DNA of 64,000 nucleotides from JAGQZY01 sp964588335 (GTDB lineage Bacteria > Bdellovibrionota > Bdellovibrionia > Bdellovibrionales > JAGQZY01), in the NCBI GenBank assembly GCA_964588335.1, contig CAZPOV010000002.1:124001-188000 (forward strand). The letters are read 5' to 3'. Under the pieces are notes generated by a model, which was not told the DNA's origin, searched no databases, and was given only the letters and a program-made list of their open reading frames with translations. The stretch's first letter is position 1. Every line of letters begins with the position of its first letter. Positions 18,224 through 26,484 of this stretch are shown piece by piece. A program made the position numbers and the translations under genes.

Positions 18224-20446
18224 TTACTGGTGACAAGGCCAACTTTCCGATCCAAAACAGTAATTATTAAGACGGAAGTAGGGCCGACCCGCACCTTTCT
18301 CAACAGCCTCCGTACTATTTAAACCATACTGACCAAGGGCATTGGTATAGTAGTAGAATTTCGATTTTCCATTGGTTAAATTAAAAAGGACTCCAGAGAT
18401 GGGGCCGAGAGTTGAATTTGAATTATCCAATGAGCTGGACAGGATTACCCGATCTTTAATTCGTGAAGTCGGATCGATGATGGTGAACGGGAGTTCAGAA
18501 AAATGGCCTTCAAAATCTACCGGTTTTTCTGAGATCAGTGAAGACTGAAGACATTTGAAGGTTTGGTTTTCAAACTCAAAACAGGTGCTTTCAAAATCAT
18601 GGATAGCAACTACTTTCTGAGTTGTCCCGAAGTTGATGATGGGAGGGTTATCACCAACAATGATTCGTCCATTCTCGTCAAAAAAACCCTGAGCAACCTT
18701 CCAGACGTCAAACAGACTGGATCTTTCTGTTAACATCACACAACTACTGGTGTGATCATCAAACAAAACACAAATGTTTTCCTCGTATGGATTGATTTTA
18801 AAATCTGTGACCTTACTTACCGACCCAAAGTCTATGGGGTTAAATAAAGAATCATCGGCAACCTTTGAGATTTGATGGGTTCGAATGTACAAAGTGCCTT
18901 CGTCATCAAGTGCGAACTCGAAAAATCGTCGATCAAAAAAGTTTTCGCCGGTGGAAACGGAGTTGTATTTTTTTATATTAACCGACAGTCCGGGAAGGTC
19001 TTCTGGATCTGCCGATCCAGAAAGTATTTCTGCAAGATCATTGTCTGAAGCATCCACCTGAAGACCATTTTCAAAAACAATCCCATATTGGCCATACGAC
19101 GACGAGGTCGACAGGTTTTGAATTCCAACCGACAAGGGTTGAGCCTCCAGCAATGAGCTGTAGAAATTAGCAACGGTTTGAATGTTTTCACCCGGAAAGA
19201 TGTGACATAGGTTTTCCTTGGACTGGTAAACCAAACAGGTCAGTTGCTTTAAGCCTTGTTTGGTTTGAAGGTCAAAAGACTTAAGAGCCACGATATTCTG
19301 CTCGGCCGGAAAAGTTTCGAAATCTTCGAAGGTTAATGGAAGAGGCTTGAGGAGGAAGTCTTGGTTCTTCGAACAACCGAAAAGACCATTGTTGGTTAAC
19401 ACACAAGTTAAATCCAAGGCTTCAAAATACTCGATCCGTTTAATACCGCCGATTTCAGAAAAATCAAAGGTTTCTGAAACTCGCTCCATTTCGAAGAATT
19501 CGTCACCCAAAATTTCAAAGGTTTCATCAGTTAAGCCATTTTTATGGGACTTTGACCAGCACATGACTTTTCCAGAGGCCAAGGTTGCGCAGAGTCCTTG
19601 GGCCAGCGCTGAAAGTCCTTGAATTCGGTCCGGGTGGGCTTGATCAACACTAAAATTGTAAAGTTTTTGTCGAACCAAGGGGATTAACTCGTCCAACGGC
19701 TCATTCCACACGGGTTGTTTGAGCCAGAGTTCAAATTCGACAGTACTTGAATCCGACTCAAAATTGGGAATAGCAACTTGGTAGCCTTCATCCAGCTGTC
19801 TGAGCTTCAGCATTTGAGTCTGTTTACTGTCGCTATTGGCTTTTTTTAACACCCAAGGGGCATCGAATCTTTGGTGGGCAAAGCGAAATTGATTGGATCG
19901 AATTTCAAGTCCTTCAAAGCGAAGGTTCTGGGTCAGACCTTGCCATCGCGGTTCGGTCATTAAGTAATTGTCTTTAGAAAGCTCTTCTAAGGAGACAATA
20001 AACGATCCTCGGGCTTGATCGAGCGGTATGGCTATTTGGCTGAAGTTTTTAATCTCTTCTCGCCTTACAGTTGTTGAACCGACTTTTACGTATTTTTTGG
20101 CTTCTTCAGCCTCCATTTTGATTTCTGACGCAATCCAAGTTTCAAGGGCATCAAAAAGTTCGGGCTGACGAAAGCCACAGGTCTTGGGACGGCCACAATG
20201 ATTGTTCTGACTTCTTTCCCAGAGCCGAGATTGGTCGGGAAAGTTTCTGTTGATCAGCTTCTTGGCCTCGGAATAGGCGGTTCTAGGATTGCTGTCGGAG
20301 TGAAGAGGAAATTGCATATAGTCGGAGTGGCAGTTGCTGCAACGAGTTCTTAGAATCGGATAAACCTCGGACTCAAAGACTTCATAAGAGGCTTGTCCGC
20401 TGGTTGTTGCGATAAGGGTGGCTAGAACAAGTATTATTTTTTTCAT
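18224..20446 (-). CDS. Exported protein with N-terminal CxxCH haem site and RCC1-like repeats
   Basis: A 740-residue product. A signal peptide is followed at once by EVYPILRTRCSNCH (Cys36, Cys39, His40), which resembles the cytochrome-like domain found in Planctomycete-type exported proteins. A middle region of about 200 residues is probably beta-rich. The second half contains RCC1-like cysteine repeats (CATLASGKVMCW, TCVLTNNGLFGCS, ICVLFDDHTSSC, TCFEFENQTFKC). TAGGAG precedes the ATG. The combination of one c-type haem site with a propeller suggests electron transfer or ligand sensing outside the inner membrane. Only one CxxCH is present. Confidence 0.7.
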   Translation of the reverse strand: MKKIILVLATLIATTSGQASYEVFESEVYPILRTRCSNCHSDYMQFPLHSDSNPRTAYSEAKKLINRNFPDQSRLWERSQNNHCGRPKTCGFRQPELFDALETWIASEIKMEAEEAKKYVKVGSTTVRREEIKNFSQIAIPLDQARGSFIVSLEELSKDNYLMTEPRWQGLTQNLRFEGLEIRSNQFRFAHQRFDAPWVLKKANSDSKQTQMLKLRQLDEGYQVAIPNFESDSSTVEFELWLKQPVWNEPLDELIPLVRQKLYNFSVDQAHPDRIQGLSALAQGLCATLASGKVMCWSKSHKNGLTDETFEILGDEFFEMERVSETFDFSEIGGIKRIEYFEALDLTCVLTNNGLFGCSKNQDFLLKPLPLTFEDFETFPAEQNIVALKSFDLQTKQGLKQLTCLVYQSKENLCHIFPGENIQTVANFYSSLLEAQPLSVGIQNLSTSSSYGQYGIVFENGLQVDASDNDLAEILSGSADPEDLPGLSVNIKKYNSVSTGENFFDRRFFEFALDDEGTLYIRTHQISKVADDSLFNPIDFGSVSKVTDFKINPYEENICVLFDDHTSSCVMLTERSSLFDVWKVAQGFFDENGRIIVGDNPPIINFGTTQKVVAIHDFESTCFEFENQTFKCLQSSLISEKPVDFEGHFSELPFTIIDPTSRIKDRVILSSSLDNSNSTLGPISGVLFNLTNGKSKFYYYTNALGQYGLNSTEAVEKGAGRPYFRLNNYCFGSESWPCHQ

Positions 20447-20466
20447 CACTGACACTCCTAATCTTT

Positions 20467-22143
20467 TTAGTAATACGGTACCTGAAAGGGATACATTGTG
20501 TTTCTCAGGCCAGTTGTTAAACGACCACTGCTGTGGCAACTGAAATCGCCATCGTGAGAGAGAAGGCAGTAGAATTCATTGTAGACTTTAACTTTTGCTA
20601 TGTTGCTATGGCGACCAATCGTTGCGTGACTGTTGGCGCACTGAACCTTTGATCCTTCGTATTTGACACAAGCAAACTCGCGACCCGGATGAACTTCATC
20701 GACATGGGTTAACTTTTTGAAAAGACGAAATTCAGTGCGACCGCCCGATCTTGTACGGCCATGGCAGTAGGCTTGACTAGAGCTATTGATGGCACAAGCC
20801 ACAGAGTTATTGGCTCTGACGACACTGACATTTTTGAAGAGTATGTCTTCCGCATCCCAAAATTTGGCAATGCTTTCGTTGCATGTTTTGTAATATTGGA
20901 AAAGAAGGTTATTGTCTTGATCTTTCCAATAACAGGACGTGATTGCATCCCACCAATTTGGTTGGTCTGAAGCGGATTCTTGAATGTTCATATATCGCGG
21001 ATCGTAGCCGAATGCAGAAAAACAAATCTCTTCTCCTTGGTTCGACTCAACACAGATTTTTCCCTCTTCATTGGTGTCAAAATCGATAACAGGGCCAAGC
21101 TCCTTTAGAGACGGTGGCGGAAGGTTGCTTTTAGCCCATTCTTCCACCCAGCGTTCGCCGCCCCAACAATGAACTTGATTGTTAATCTGTAAGGCACACA
21201 CATTGAGTCCATTTTTCCCGGGGTAAAGTTGATGAACTTTTTCCATGTTAGGGGGGATATCTTCATAGTCCTTACCCCAGCATTGAATTTCGCCGTTGGC
21301 ATATAGGTTACAGACATGGCGAAGACTGTATGTTGAGCTTTTCATTATGAGAGTTTGTGCAATAGAATCTTGTACAGTCTCATCGATGTAGACTTCACCG
21401 GAAGTATAATCCCAACAGGCAAAACGATTTTGTAAATTAGTAGCACAGGCAACACCGTACAAAGTGCTTGAATTCCTATAGATATCGACTTCTAATTTCA
21501 CTACTTTCCCAAAGTCAGTTGGAATTCTAGGGTCAAACTCTTCTCCATATTGATCCCAGCAAAAAGGCCGGCCGGCAAGCGAAACGGCACAGTTCGTAAG
21601 TCGGGTGCTAGTATATTCTCTGACTTTACCTAGATCACTGGGTGTATTTTCAAAATTAAACTTGTAGCTAAGAGAGTCCTTCCTTACACATTTCAATTGC
21701 CCACTGCTATTTAATGCGCAGAAATTGAAATTTCTGTAATTCGTAGCAAGGTTCTCCGCATTCACCGAAACAATGTTTTCGAAGCCTTGCAAGGGACTGG
21801 CGCCGTCTTCAGCCTCCCTGTCAGCACAATAAATTTTTCCATCGGTTTTCAATCCACAGAGTCCGAGTACCGTTGAAATAAGCTCAAGGGTGTTGGTTTC
21901 GAAGGCTTTCGGAATTTTCTTGTGCCAACAATAACCAGAATTTTCAGCATTGATAAGACAATGAAAGGGATAAATCTTTTTGATAGGGCGAGTTCCGTTT
22001 GGTGGAGATGAAACATAATTGTTGGAAGCTTGGGCCGGTTCAACAACCAAAAACAAAAGGAGAAAGATCAAAGTCAGGATCACACCAGGAAAACCGGATA
22101 CTACTTTGGATTGCTTTGAAGTTCTTATATTTAAAAGACTCAT
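20467..22143 (-). CDS. Exported RCC1-like repeat protein (large)
   Basis: A 558-residue product with an N-terminal signal or anchor helix (VILTLIFLLLFLVVEPAQAS). It carries about ten cysteine-pair repeats such as LCGLKTDGKIYC, NCAVSLAGRPFCW, VCNLYANGEIQCWG, VCALQINNQVHCWGG and ACAINSSSQAYCHG. This is a clear RCC1-like propeller, probably with disulfide-closed blades. It is the first of the three such genes (20-base gap to the next). AAGGAA lies before the ATG. There is no enzyme motif. Confidence 0.75.
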   Translation of the reverse strand: MSLLNIRTSKQSKVVSGFPGVILTLIFLLLFLVVEPAQASNNYVSSPPNGTRPIKKIYPFHCLINAENSGYCWHKKIPKAFETNTLELISTVLGLCGLKTDGKIYCADREAEDGASPLQGFENIVSVNAENLATNYRNFNFCALNSSGQLKCVRKDSLSYKFNFENTPSDLGKVREYTSTRLTNCAVSLAGRPFCWDQYGEEFDPRIPTDFGKVVKLEVDIYRNSSTLYGVACATNLQNRFACWDYTSGEVYIDETVQDSIAQTLIMKSSTYSLRHVCNLYANGEIQCWGKDYEDIPPNMEKVHQLYPGKNGLNVCALQINNQVHCWGGERWVEEWAKSNLPPPSLKELGPVIDFDTNEEGKICVESNQGEEICFSAFGYDPRYMNIQESASDQPNWWDAITSCYWKDQDNNLLFQYYKTCNESIAKFWDAEDILFKNVSVVRANNSVACAINSSSQAYCHGRTRSGGRTEFRLFKKLTHVDEVHPGREFACVKYEGSKVQCANSHATIGRHSNIAKVKVYNEFYCLLSHDGDFSCHSSGRLTTGLRNTMYPFQVPYY

Positions 22144-22148
22144 CGTAA

Positions 22149-22325
22149 TTATTCCTTTCCTGTTCTTTCTGAAGGGTTCAGGCTGATATTTGATAACGCC
22201 ATTTTATTAAAGGTGGTTGATCTTTCTGGAAAACAGGCAGCCTCGACATTTCCGGCATCCGTGATGCTGCACAAAAGGTGCCTCCCGGCAAAATTTAGAA
22301 AAGCGTGGTTTGTTAATTTACACAT
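22149..22325 (-). CDS. Small ORF (58 codons) bridging the DUF1501 and RCC1-like genes
   Basis: The ATG overlaps the end of the DUF1501 gene by eight bases and the TAA lies five bases before the next ATG, so the frame exactly fills an otherwise empty 174-base gap. GGTGG precedes the start. The sequence includes LLCSITDAGNVEAACF, which fits the C-x-x-x-x-x-G-x-V-x-x-C pattern of the neighbouring RCC1-like repeats. It could be a coupled small protein, a single detached repeat, or chance. Confidence 0.4.
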   Translation of the reverse strand: MCKLTNHAFLNFAGRHLLCSITDAGNVEAACFPERSTTFNKMALSNISLNPSERTGKE

Positions 22326-23703
22326 CGAAGGCCACCATCTCATCAATCATATTCGCAGGCAGGGCGTCCTCGCTGATCACTTTAGCAATGTCGTCGGTCT
22401 TGCCTTGGGCCGCGAGGTAGTTAAGGAAAACGGCGTTGGCGACATTGCCAGTGCGTCGACCGACATAGGTGTCCACATCAGCAATTTGACCGTCGGTAAA
22501 ATGTCCGATTTGAGTTTTCACTTGCTTCACACCGTTGGGATCGAAGTGTCCCATAAGAGTGAGGGTTTTATCTCCGCGATCACCATCCCATTCTCGTTGA
22601 TTGATTTTGGCTCCACAGCCGCCATCGGTAACAACTTGAATGAAAAGCGGTTTGTTCAAGCGACTGGCAAGCTCAACAGCTCGGCCAATATTCTGGCCGG
22701 CAATACGATCGGCGTTGTCACTGTTGGCTTGAGGGGTATCATGATAGTCGTAGCCACCCAATGCAACACAGCTTGGACCCGTGATTCCATTGATTGCCGA
22801 CAGCACAATACCGGCGGTTCTGGCCTCGTTGGCCGTGGGGTTTGTATTTTGATTGATTTGATAAACTGTCTGGGTGTTTTCTTCTTGGCGAGGATCCAGG
22901 TTGGAAGTGCTGGCCACATTGGTATGGAGCTCTTCCATAGCCTCTTCAAAGCGTTGTCTTAGTGCAGTTTGGTTGTCTTTATCCAGATCTTTAAACTGAT
23001 TGAAGTAAAAGTCTTTTTCACGGCGAACCAACTCTTCAATGGTTGTTCCTGGGATTCCAACCTGAGCCATTGCCGCCAGTCCTGAAAACAGACGCAGCTG
23101 TTCGACGTTGGAGAGTTGCTCGACTCGAAGGTCGGGACGATCCAGAGACAGACGGGTTCGACCACCGGAGGCGGTTCCTTGCGAGCCTAAACCAGGACCG
23201 GGACGTTGAGAGGTTTTGATCAAATAATCAGTCACCAGTCCAATACTGCTGGTGACGTTGGTATTCACGTCGTCCACGGCTTGGTGCGCGATGGCCGTCA
23301 GTTTAAAATTCTGTTGGGTCTCCTCGGACATTTCAGAAATCATCCCTTCAAGAAATTGGCTGATATCCTTAGGGGCCGGAAGTCCAAATCGGTTGTCTAA
23401 AGTCGATTGGCGGGGATCGTAGCCAAGAGTGTCGTAGCTTGTTAAAAGATCGTAGCTGCCCCCTTGTTTGCCGACTAAAAAACTTCCTGGCAGAGCGGCT
23501 CCGCCCACCAAGTCAAAAACTAAAAAAGGCAGGGCTGTATCGGGCTGGGTCTGAGCGAAGGCCACCTTCCCCCAAAAACTGGATTGAACGCCATAGGCCA
23601 AAAGACTGCCAAGGCTGACGCCCATAAAGTCGCGACGGGTGAAACGACTGGTGCCATGACTGTTAAGAACTTTTTTCTGTAAAGAGTTGGGTTTGAAATT
23701 CAT
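22318..23703 (-). CDS. DUF1501 family protein with Tat signal
   Basis: A 461-residue product. The N-terminus carries a twin-arginine motif (FTRRDFMG) followed by a hydrophobic segment ending AFAQ, so it is exported folded. The body matches DUF1501 proteins (alkaline-phosphatase-like fold, function unknown), with conserved stretches LVFDLVGGAALPGSF, GYDYHDT and VTDGGCG. These proteins are usually encoded beside exported cytochrome-like DUF1549/1553/1588 proteins, as seen here with the CxxCH gene two genes upstream. GGAG precedes the ATG. Substrate unknown. Confidence 0.82.
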   Translation of the reverse strand: MNFKPNSLQKKVLNSHGTSRFTRRDFMGVSLGSLLAYGVQSSFWGKVAFAQTQPDTALPFLVFDLVGGAALPGSFLVGKQGGSYDLLTSYDTLGYDPRQSTLDNRFGLPAPKDISQFLEGMISEMSEETQQNFKLTAIAHQAVDDVNTNVTSSIGLVTDYLIKTSQRPGPGLGSQGTASGGRTRLSLDRPDLRVEQLSNVEQLRLFSGLAAMAQVGIPGTTIEELVRREKDFYFNQFKDLDKDNQTALRQRFEEAMEELHTNVASTSNLDPRQEENTQTVYQINQNTNPTANEARTAGIVLSAINGITGPSCVALGGYDYHDTPQANSDNADRIAGQNIGRAVELASRLNKPLFIQVVTDGGCGAKINQREWDGDRGDKTLTLMGHFDPNGVKQVKTQIGHFTDGQIADVDTYVGRRTGNVANAVFLNYLAAQGKTDDIAKVISEDALPANMIDEMVAFDV

Positions 23704-23713
23704 AGGGGCTCCT

Positions 23714-24199
23714 TCAATCTTTGATCAAATAAACTTTTGGGCTGCTAAGTAAGCTCGAGCAAACGAGACTCTTTCGATTTATAATACTGTCTTCAGTGCC
23801 ACTTTGGTTGGCGGCGATTTCCCAGAAAAACTGAGTTTCGTGATCTTGGATGGACTCACCCCATGAGGTCAGCGAAAGATTTTCAAGGTCACGGGCAAAG
23901 GACTGTCGATCATTGAGGTCAATAGAAATGTTTCCGACGGCGAGTGCGTCGCTGCAAGCGTTGAAAGTGATCTGCCTCCAGGCGGAAAAGAAGCTGGCCT
24001 TTACCAAGGTTAAATCGTTAGCCAAAGGAAGTTTCGAAACCAGAGTTTGGGGAAGGTTTAAATCTGCAATATTGGTGTTCAGTGAAATTTGTAACTGTTG
24101 CAGCAATTGATTCCTAGTTGAAATTCCTTTGATTCGTGCGAGGGCTTGAGTGCACGAAAATACCAGAATAAGAATGATTAGTTTTTTTATAGCTGTCAT
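23714..24199 (-). CDS. Small exported protein in the DUF1501 operon
   Basis: A 161-residue product with a signal peptide ending QALA. It has three cysteines in the mature part and mixed helix and strand character. It lies one base after the CxxCH gene and ten bases before the DUF1501 gene, so all three are one transcript. No family is recognised; by position it is probably a partner of the DUF1501 protein. Confidence 0.65.
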   Translation of the reverse strand: MTAIKKLIILILVFSCTQALARIKGISTRNQLLQQLQISLNTNIADLNLPQTLVSKLPLANDLTLVKASFFSAWRQITFNACSDALAVGNISIDLNDRQSFARDLENLSLTSWGESIQDHETQFFWEIAANQSGTEDSIINRKSLVCSSLLSSPKVYLIKD

Positions 24200-24200
24200 T

Positions 24201-25388
24201 TTAATCCCTCACACAAGTCGTTCCGACCATCGCAATAAGAAGGTCATTGATATTTTGCTTTTTTTGTAAAACGTAAGCCAGTTGGCTTTTAAGTTGCGAA
24301 TCCAAACTTTGGGTCGGACAGATGGTTTGGTGGGTTCTTTCAACAATACATCTGTAGAATTGCGGGCTTTCCAAAAACATTTCGATCAGTGGTCGAACTC
24401 CATTGTATTTGTTGTCAATTTTATCGGTGGCAATAGGCAGGTAGCCGGTGTGTTCCCACTGATCATCGACCACGACTTTGCCTTGCGGAAAAGTCTCGAA
24501 GCCATTGTTCATTTTTTCTGTCACTTTTGTAGAGAAGGTCACTTTGTCTTCGATGAAATCAAAGCCTGAAAAGGCGCCACGGGTGGAGTCGATTCCAGCG
24601 TGGCATCCCACACATTTTGTTTGATAAACATAGGGATCTTCGCCGGGAGCCCGAGGGATATCGCGACCAACCCAGTGATCCATGATTTGAAAGTTCATGA
24701 TATTTTCAATGGAAGGGATACAAAGAAAGTCTTCGACCAGTTTTTTGACCGGACGCCGGTTGGTGCCTCCTTCAAATATGGAGCGACCGTACTGTAGGCT
24801 TGTAAAAGGACCCACTCGTGAGGCGGGGTCACCGATGTAGGGTTGTTTTCTATCAACAATCTTTCTGCTTTTTAGAGCGTCTTTAATTTGAGCGTCGGAC
24901 ATCAGAGTGGAAAGTAGAGCATTGGTTTCTTGAGTGGAGGCTGTTTCATCGACCTGATCGGTGGCTGAAAATCGAGAGTCTCCTAAAAGAAGGTCTTTTA
25001 GTGGAATATGGGTGAGAGTCGCAATCATCCAGGTGGCAACAAAGTCACCGCTTGGGTCAGAAAAATTAGGTTCTCGGCCAGCCAAGGGTGTGAAGATGCG
25101 GCGAACCACGCCGTTGGCGACACTGGACTCTGGGCTCTCTGTGGTTAAGCGAATGGCGTTGAACAACTGACCGTCTTTTAAAAGGCTTTCGATCTGTGCA
25201 TAAGTGGCGCTCTTTGGATTGAGGTTGGTTCCATTAAGAAGCTTCCAGATTTCCTGAGTCTTATTTGCCATTTCAATCTGTGGCAACTGACACTCCAGGT
25301 TTATCAAAGGGTCTTTAAGGGCCTCTTTGGTGCAGGTCGGTCCTTGAGACCAAGCGAAAATCGAAAAAATCAGAAAAAAATATTCCAT
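24201..25388 (-). CDS. Exported CxxCH protein resembling DUF1588/DUF1549-type cytochrome-like proteins
   Basis: A 395-residue product with a short signal peptide (MEYFFLIFSIFAWSQ). It has one haem motif, CVGCHAGID (Cys259, Cys262, His263), preceded by NRRPVKKLVEDFLCIPSIENIMNF and followed by FSGFDFIED. This arrangement resembles the DUF1588-type domains that accompany DUF1501 proteins. It is the first gene of the operon with the small exported protein and DUF1501. It is probably a periplasmic monohaem protein; its redox role is inferred. Confidence 0.68.
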   Translation of the reverse strand: MEYFFLIFSIFAWSQGPTCTKEALKDPLINLECQLPQIEMANKTQEIWKLLNGTNLNPKSATYAQIESLLKDGQLFNAIRLTTESPESSVANGVVRRIFTPLAGREPNFSDPSGDFVATWMIATLTHIPLKDLLLGDSRFSATDQVDETASTQETNALLSTLMSDAQIKDALKSRKIVDRKQPYIGDPASRVGPFTSLQYGRSIFEGGTNRRPVKKLVEDFLCIPSIENIMNFQIMDHWVGRDIPRAPGEDPYVYQTKCVGCHAGIDSTRGAFSGFDFIEDKVTFSTKVTEKMNNGFETFPQGKVVVDDQWEHTGYLPIATDKIDNKYNGVRPLIEMFLESPQFYRCIVERTHQTICPTQSLDSQLKSQLAYVLQKKQNINDLLIAMVGTTCVRD

Positions 25389-25573
25389 GGATCATGTCTC
25401 CAATGCTTAATATTTGCTAAAGCACTAAGCAAAGAGACCCAAAGGCTCAAGAAAATACCCGAAATGGACCCAATAAGTGTTCACAGCCTGTAAACGTTCA
25501 CGGAAGGATTTCAAAAACCAGAGAGAGGAAACTTTGCGGCTTGGACAGGGCGTTTCTTGGCCGGGCAGAGATC

Positions 25574-25660
25574 AGAGTTCCGAACCCTGGACCCTGAACC
25601 CCGAACTTTGAACCTTGAACCTTGAACTCAGACCTCAGAGATCTAATCTTTGAGGATTGG
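25574..25660. repeat. Degenerate heptanucleotide (period-7) repeat tract
   Basis: About eleven 7-base units can be read in register: ACCCTGG, ACCCTGA, ACCCCGA, ACTTTGA, ACCTTGA, ACCTTGA, ACTCAGA, then CCTCAGA and weaker ones. It lies in the 436-base divergent region between the CxxCH gene and the RluA gene. It ends in TGAGGATTGG, a string also found at the end of the tract near 30597. A period of 7 argues against coding. The rest of this intergenic region shows nothing else. Confidence 0.7.
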
Positions 25661-25824
25661 TTTTCAACATTTTTGATGGAGAGAATCCTTACCACAACGA
25701 GGTGTTGGCGGGCTTTTGCCTCGAGTCAAGGGGACCTCTGATTTCCCAACTCTTGAAAAAAGTAGGGTCCCATCCCATCCTGTAGTAAAGTCTTTTTATA
25801 TCGTCACGGCCGTTTGGAGAAGCT

Positions 25825-26484
25825 TTGTCGCCAATACCTATTATATTGCAAGATTCAGACTGGTTGGTTGTCGACAAGCCCTTTGGCCTTTCGGTCCATA
25901 ACAACGAAGACCCTGAAAACCTGATCAAAGTTCTATCCCGTCAGTGTGGACTGGAAACTCTTTTGCCTGTGCATCGATTGGATAAAGAGACCAGTGGGGT
26001 GCAGATCGTTGCTCTTAATAAAAAAACGGCTCAAAGACTTTCAAAGGAATTTCAAGAGGACCGGGTGAAGAAAGTCTATTGGGGTTTAGTGAAAGGTGTG
26101 CCTAAGGCAAAAGTCGGAAGCTGGAAGCAGCCTTTAACTGACAAGGCGGAGGGGCGTCGTTCTCCCCAGGGAATTTCTAGAAATCGCGTTCCTTGCCATA
26201 CCGATTACAGGGTGATCAAGGAGTCCTCTTATTTGAGTCTCTGTGAGTTTCATCTGATAACCGGTCGTCAGCACCAGATCCGCAAGCACACCGCTTTAGC
26301 CAAGCACCCTTTAGTGGGCGATAGCCGCTATGGAAGCCAAGGTCTGAATCAAAAGATTAAAGACCTTTACGGTGAGAGTCGCATGTATTTGCACTGTCAA
26401 AAGATCGAAATTGCAGGAGCCACTCTTGTTTCAAAAACGGCGCCGAACTTTGAGGTTTTTTTTAATAGGGAGTCCGAAAAATGA
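25825..26484 (+). CDS. RluA-family RNA pseudouridine synthase
   Basis: A 219-residue protein with the RluA catalytic motif HRLDKETSG (the Asp attacks the uridine), the opening WLVVDKPFGLSVH, and the late motif GRQHQIRKH. It has no S4 domain and is short, like RluA/TruC-type enzymes acting on rRNA or tRNA. The start is a TTG with GGAGA upstream; no better in-frame codon lies nearby. Its stop overlaps the next gene by four bases (ATGA), so it is cotranslated with the SDR-like protein. Confidence 0.88.
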   Translation: MSPIPIILQDSDWLVVDKPFGLSVHNNEDPENLIKVLSRQCGLETLLPVHRLDKETSGVQIVALNKKTAQRLSKEFQEDRVKKVYWGLVKGVPKAKVGSWKQPLTDKAEGRRSPQGISRNRVPCHTDYRVIKESSYLSLCEFHLITGRQHQIRKHTALAKHPLVGDSRYGSQGLNQKIKDLYGESRMYLHCQKIEIAGATLVSKTAPNFEVFFNRESEK

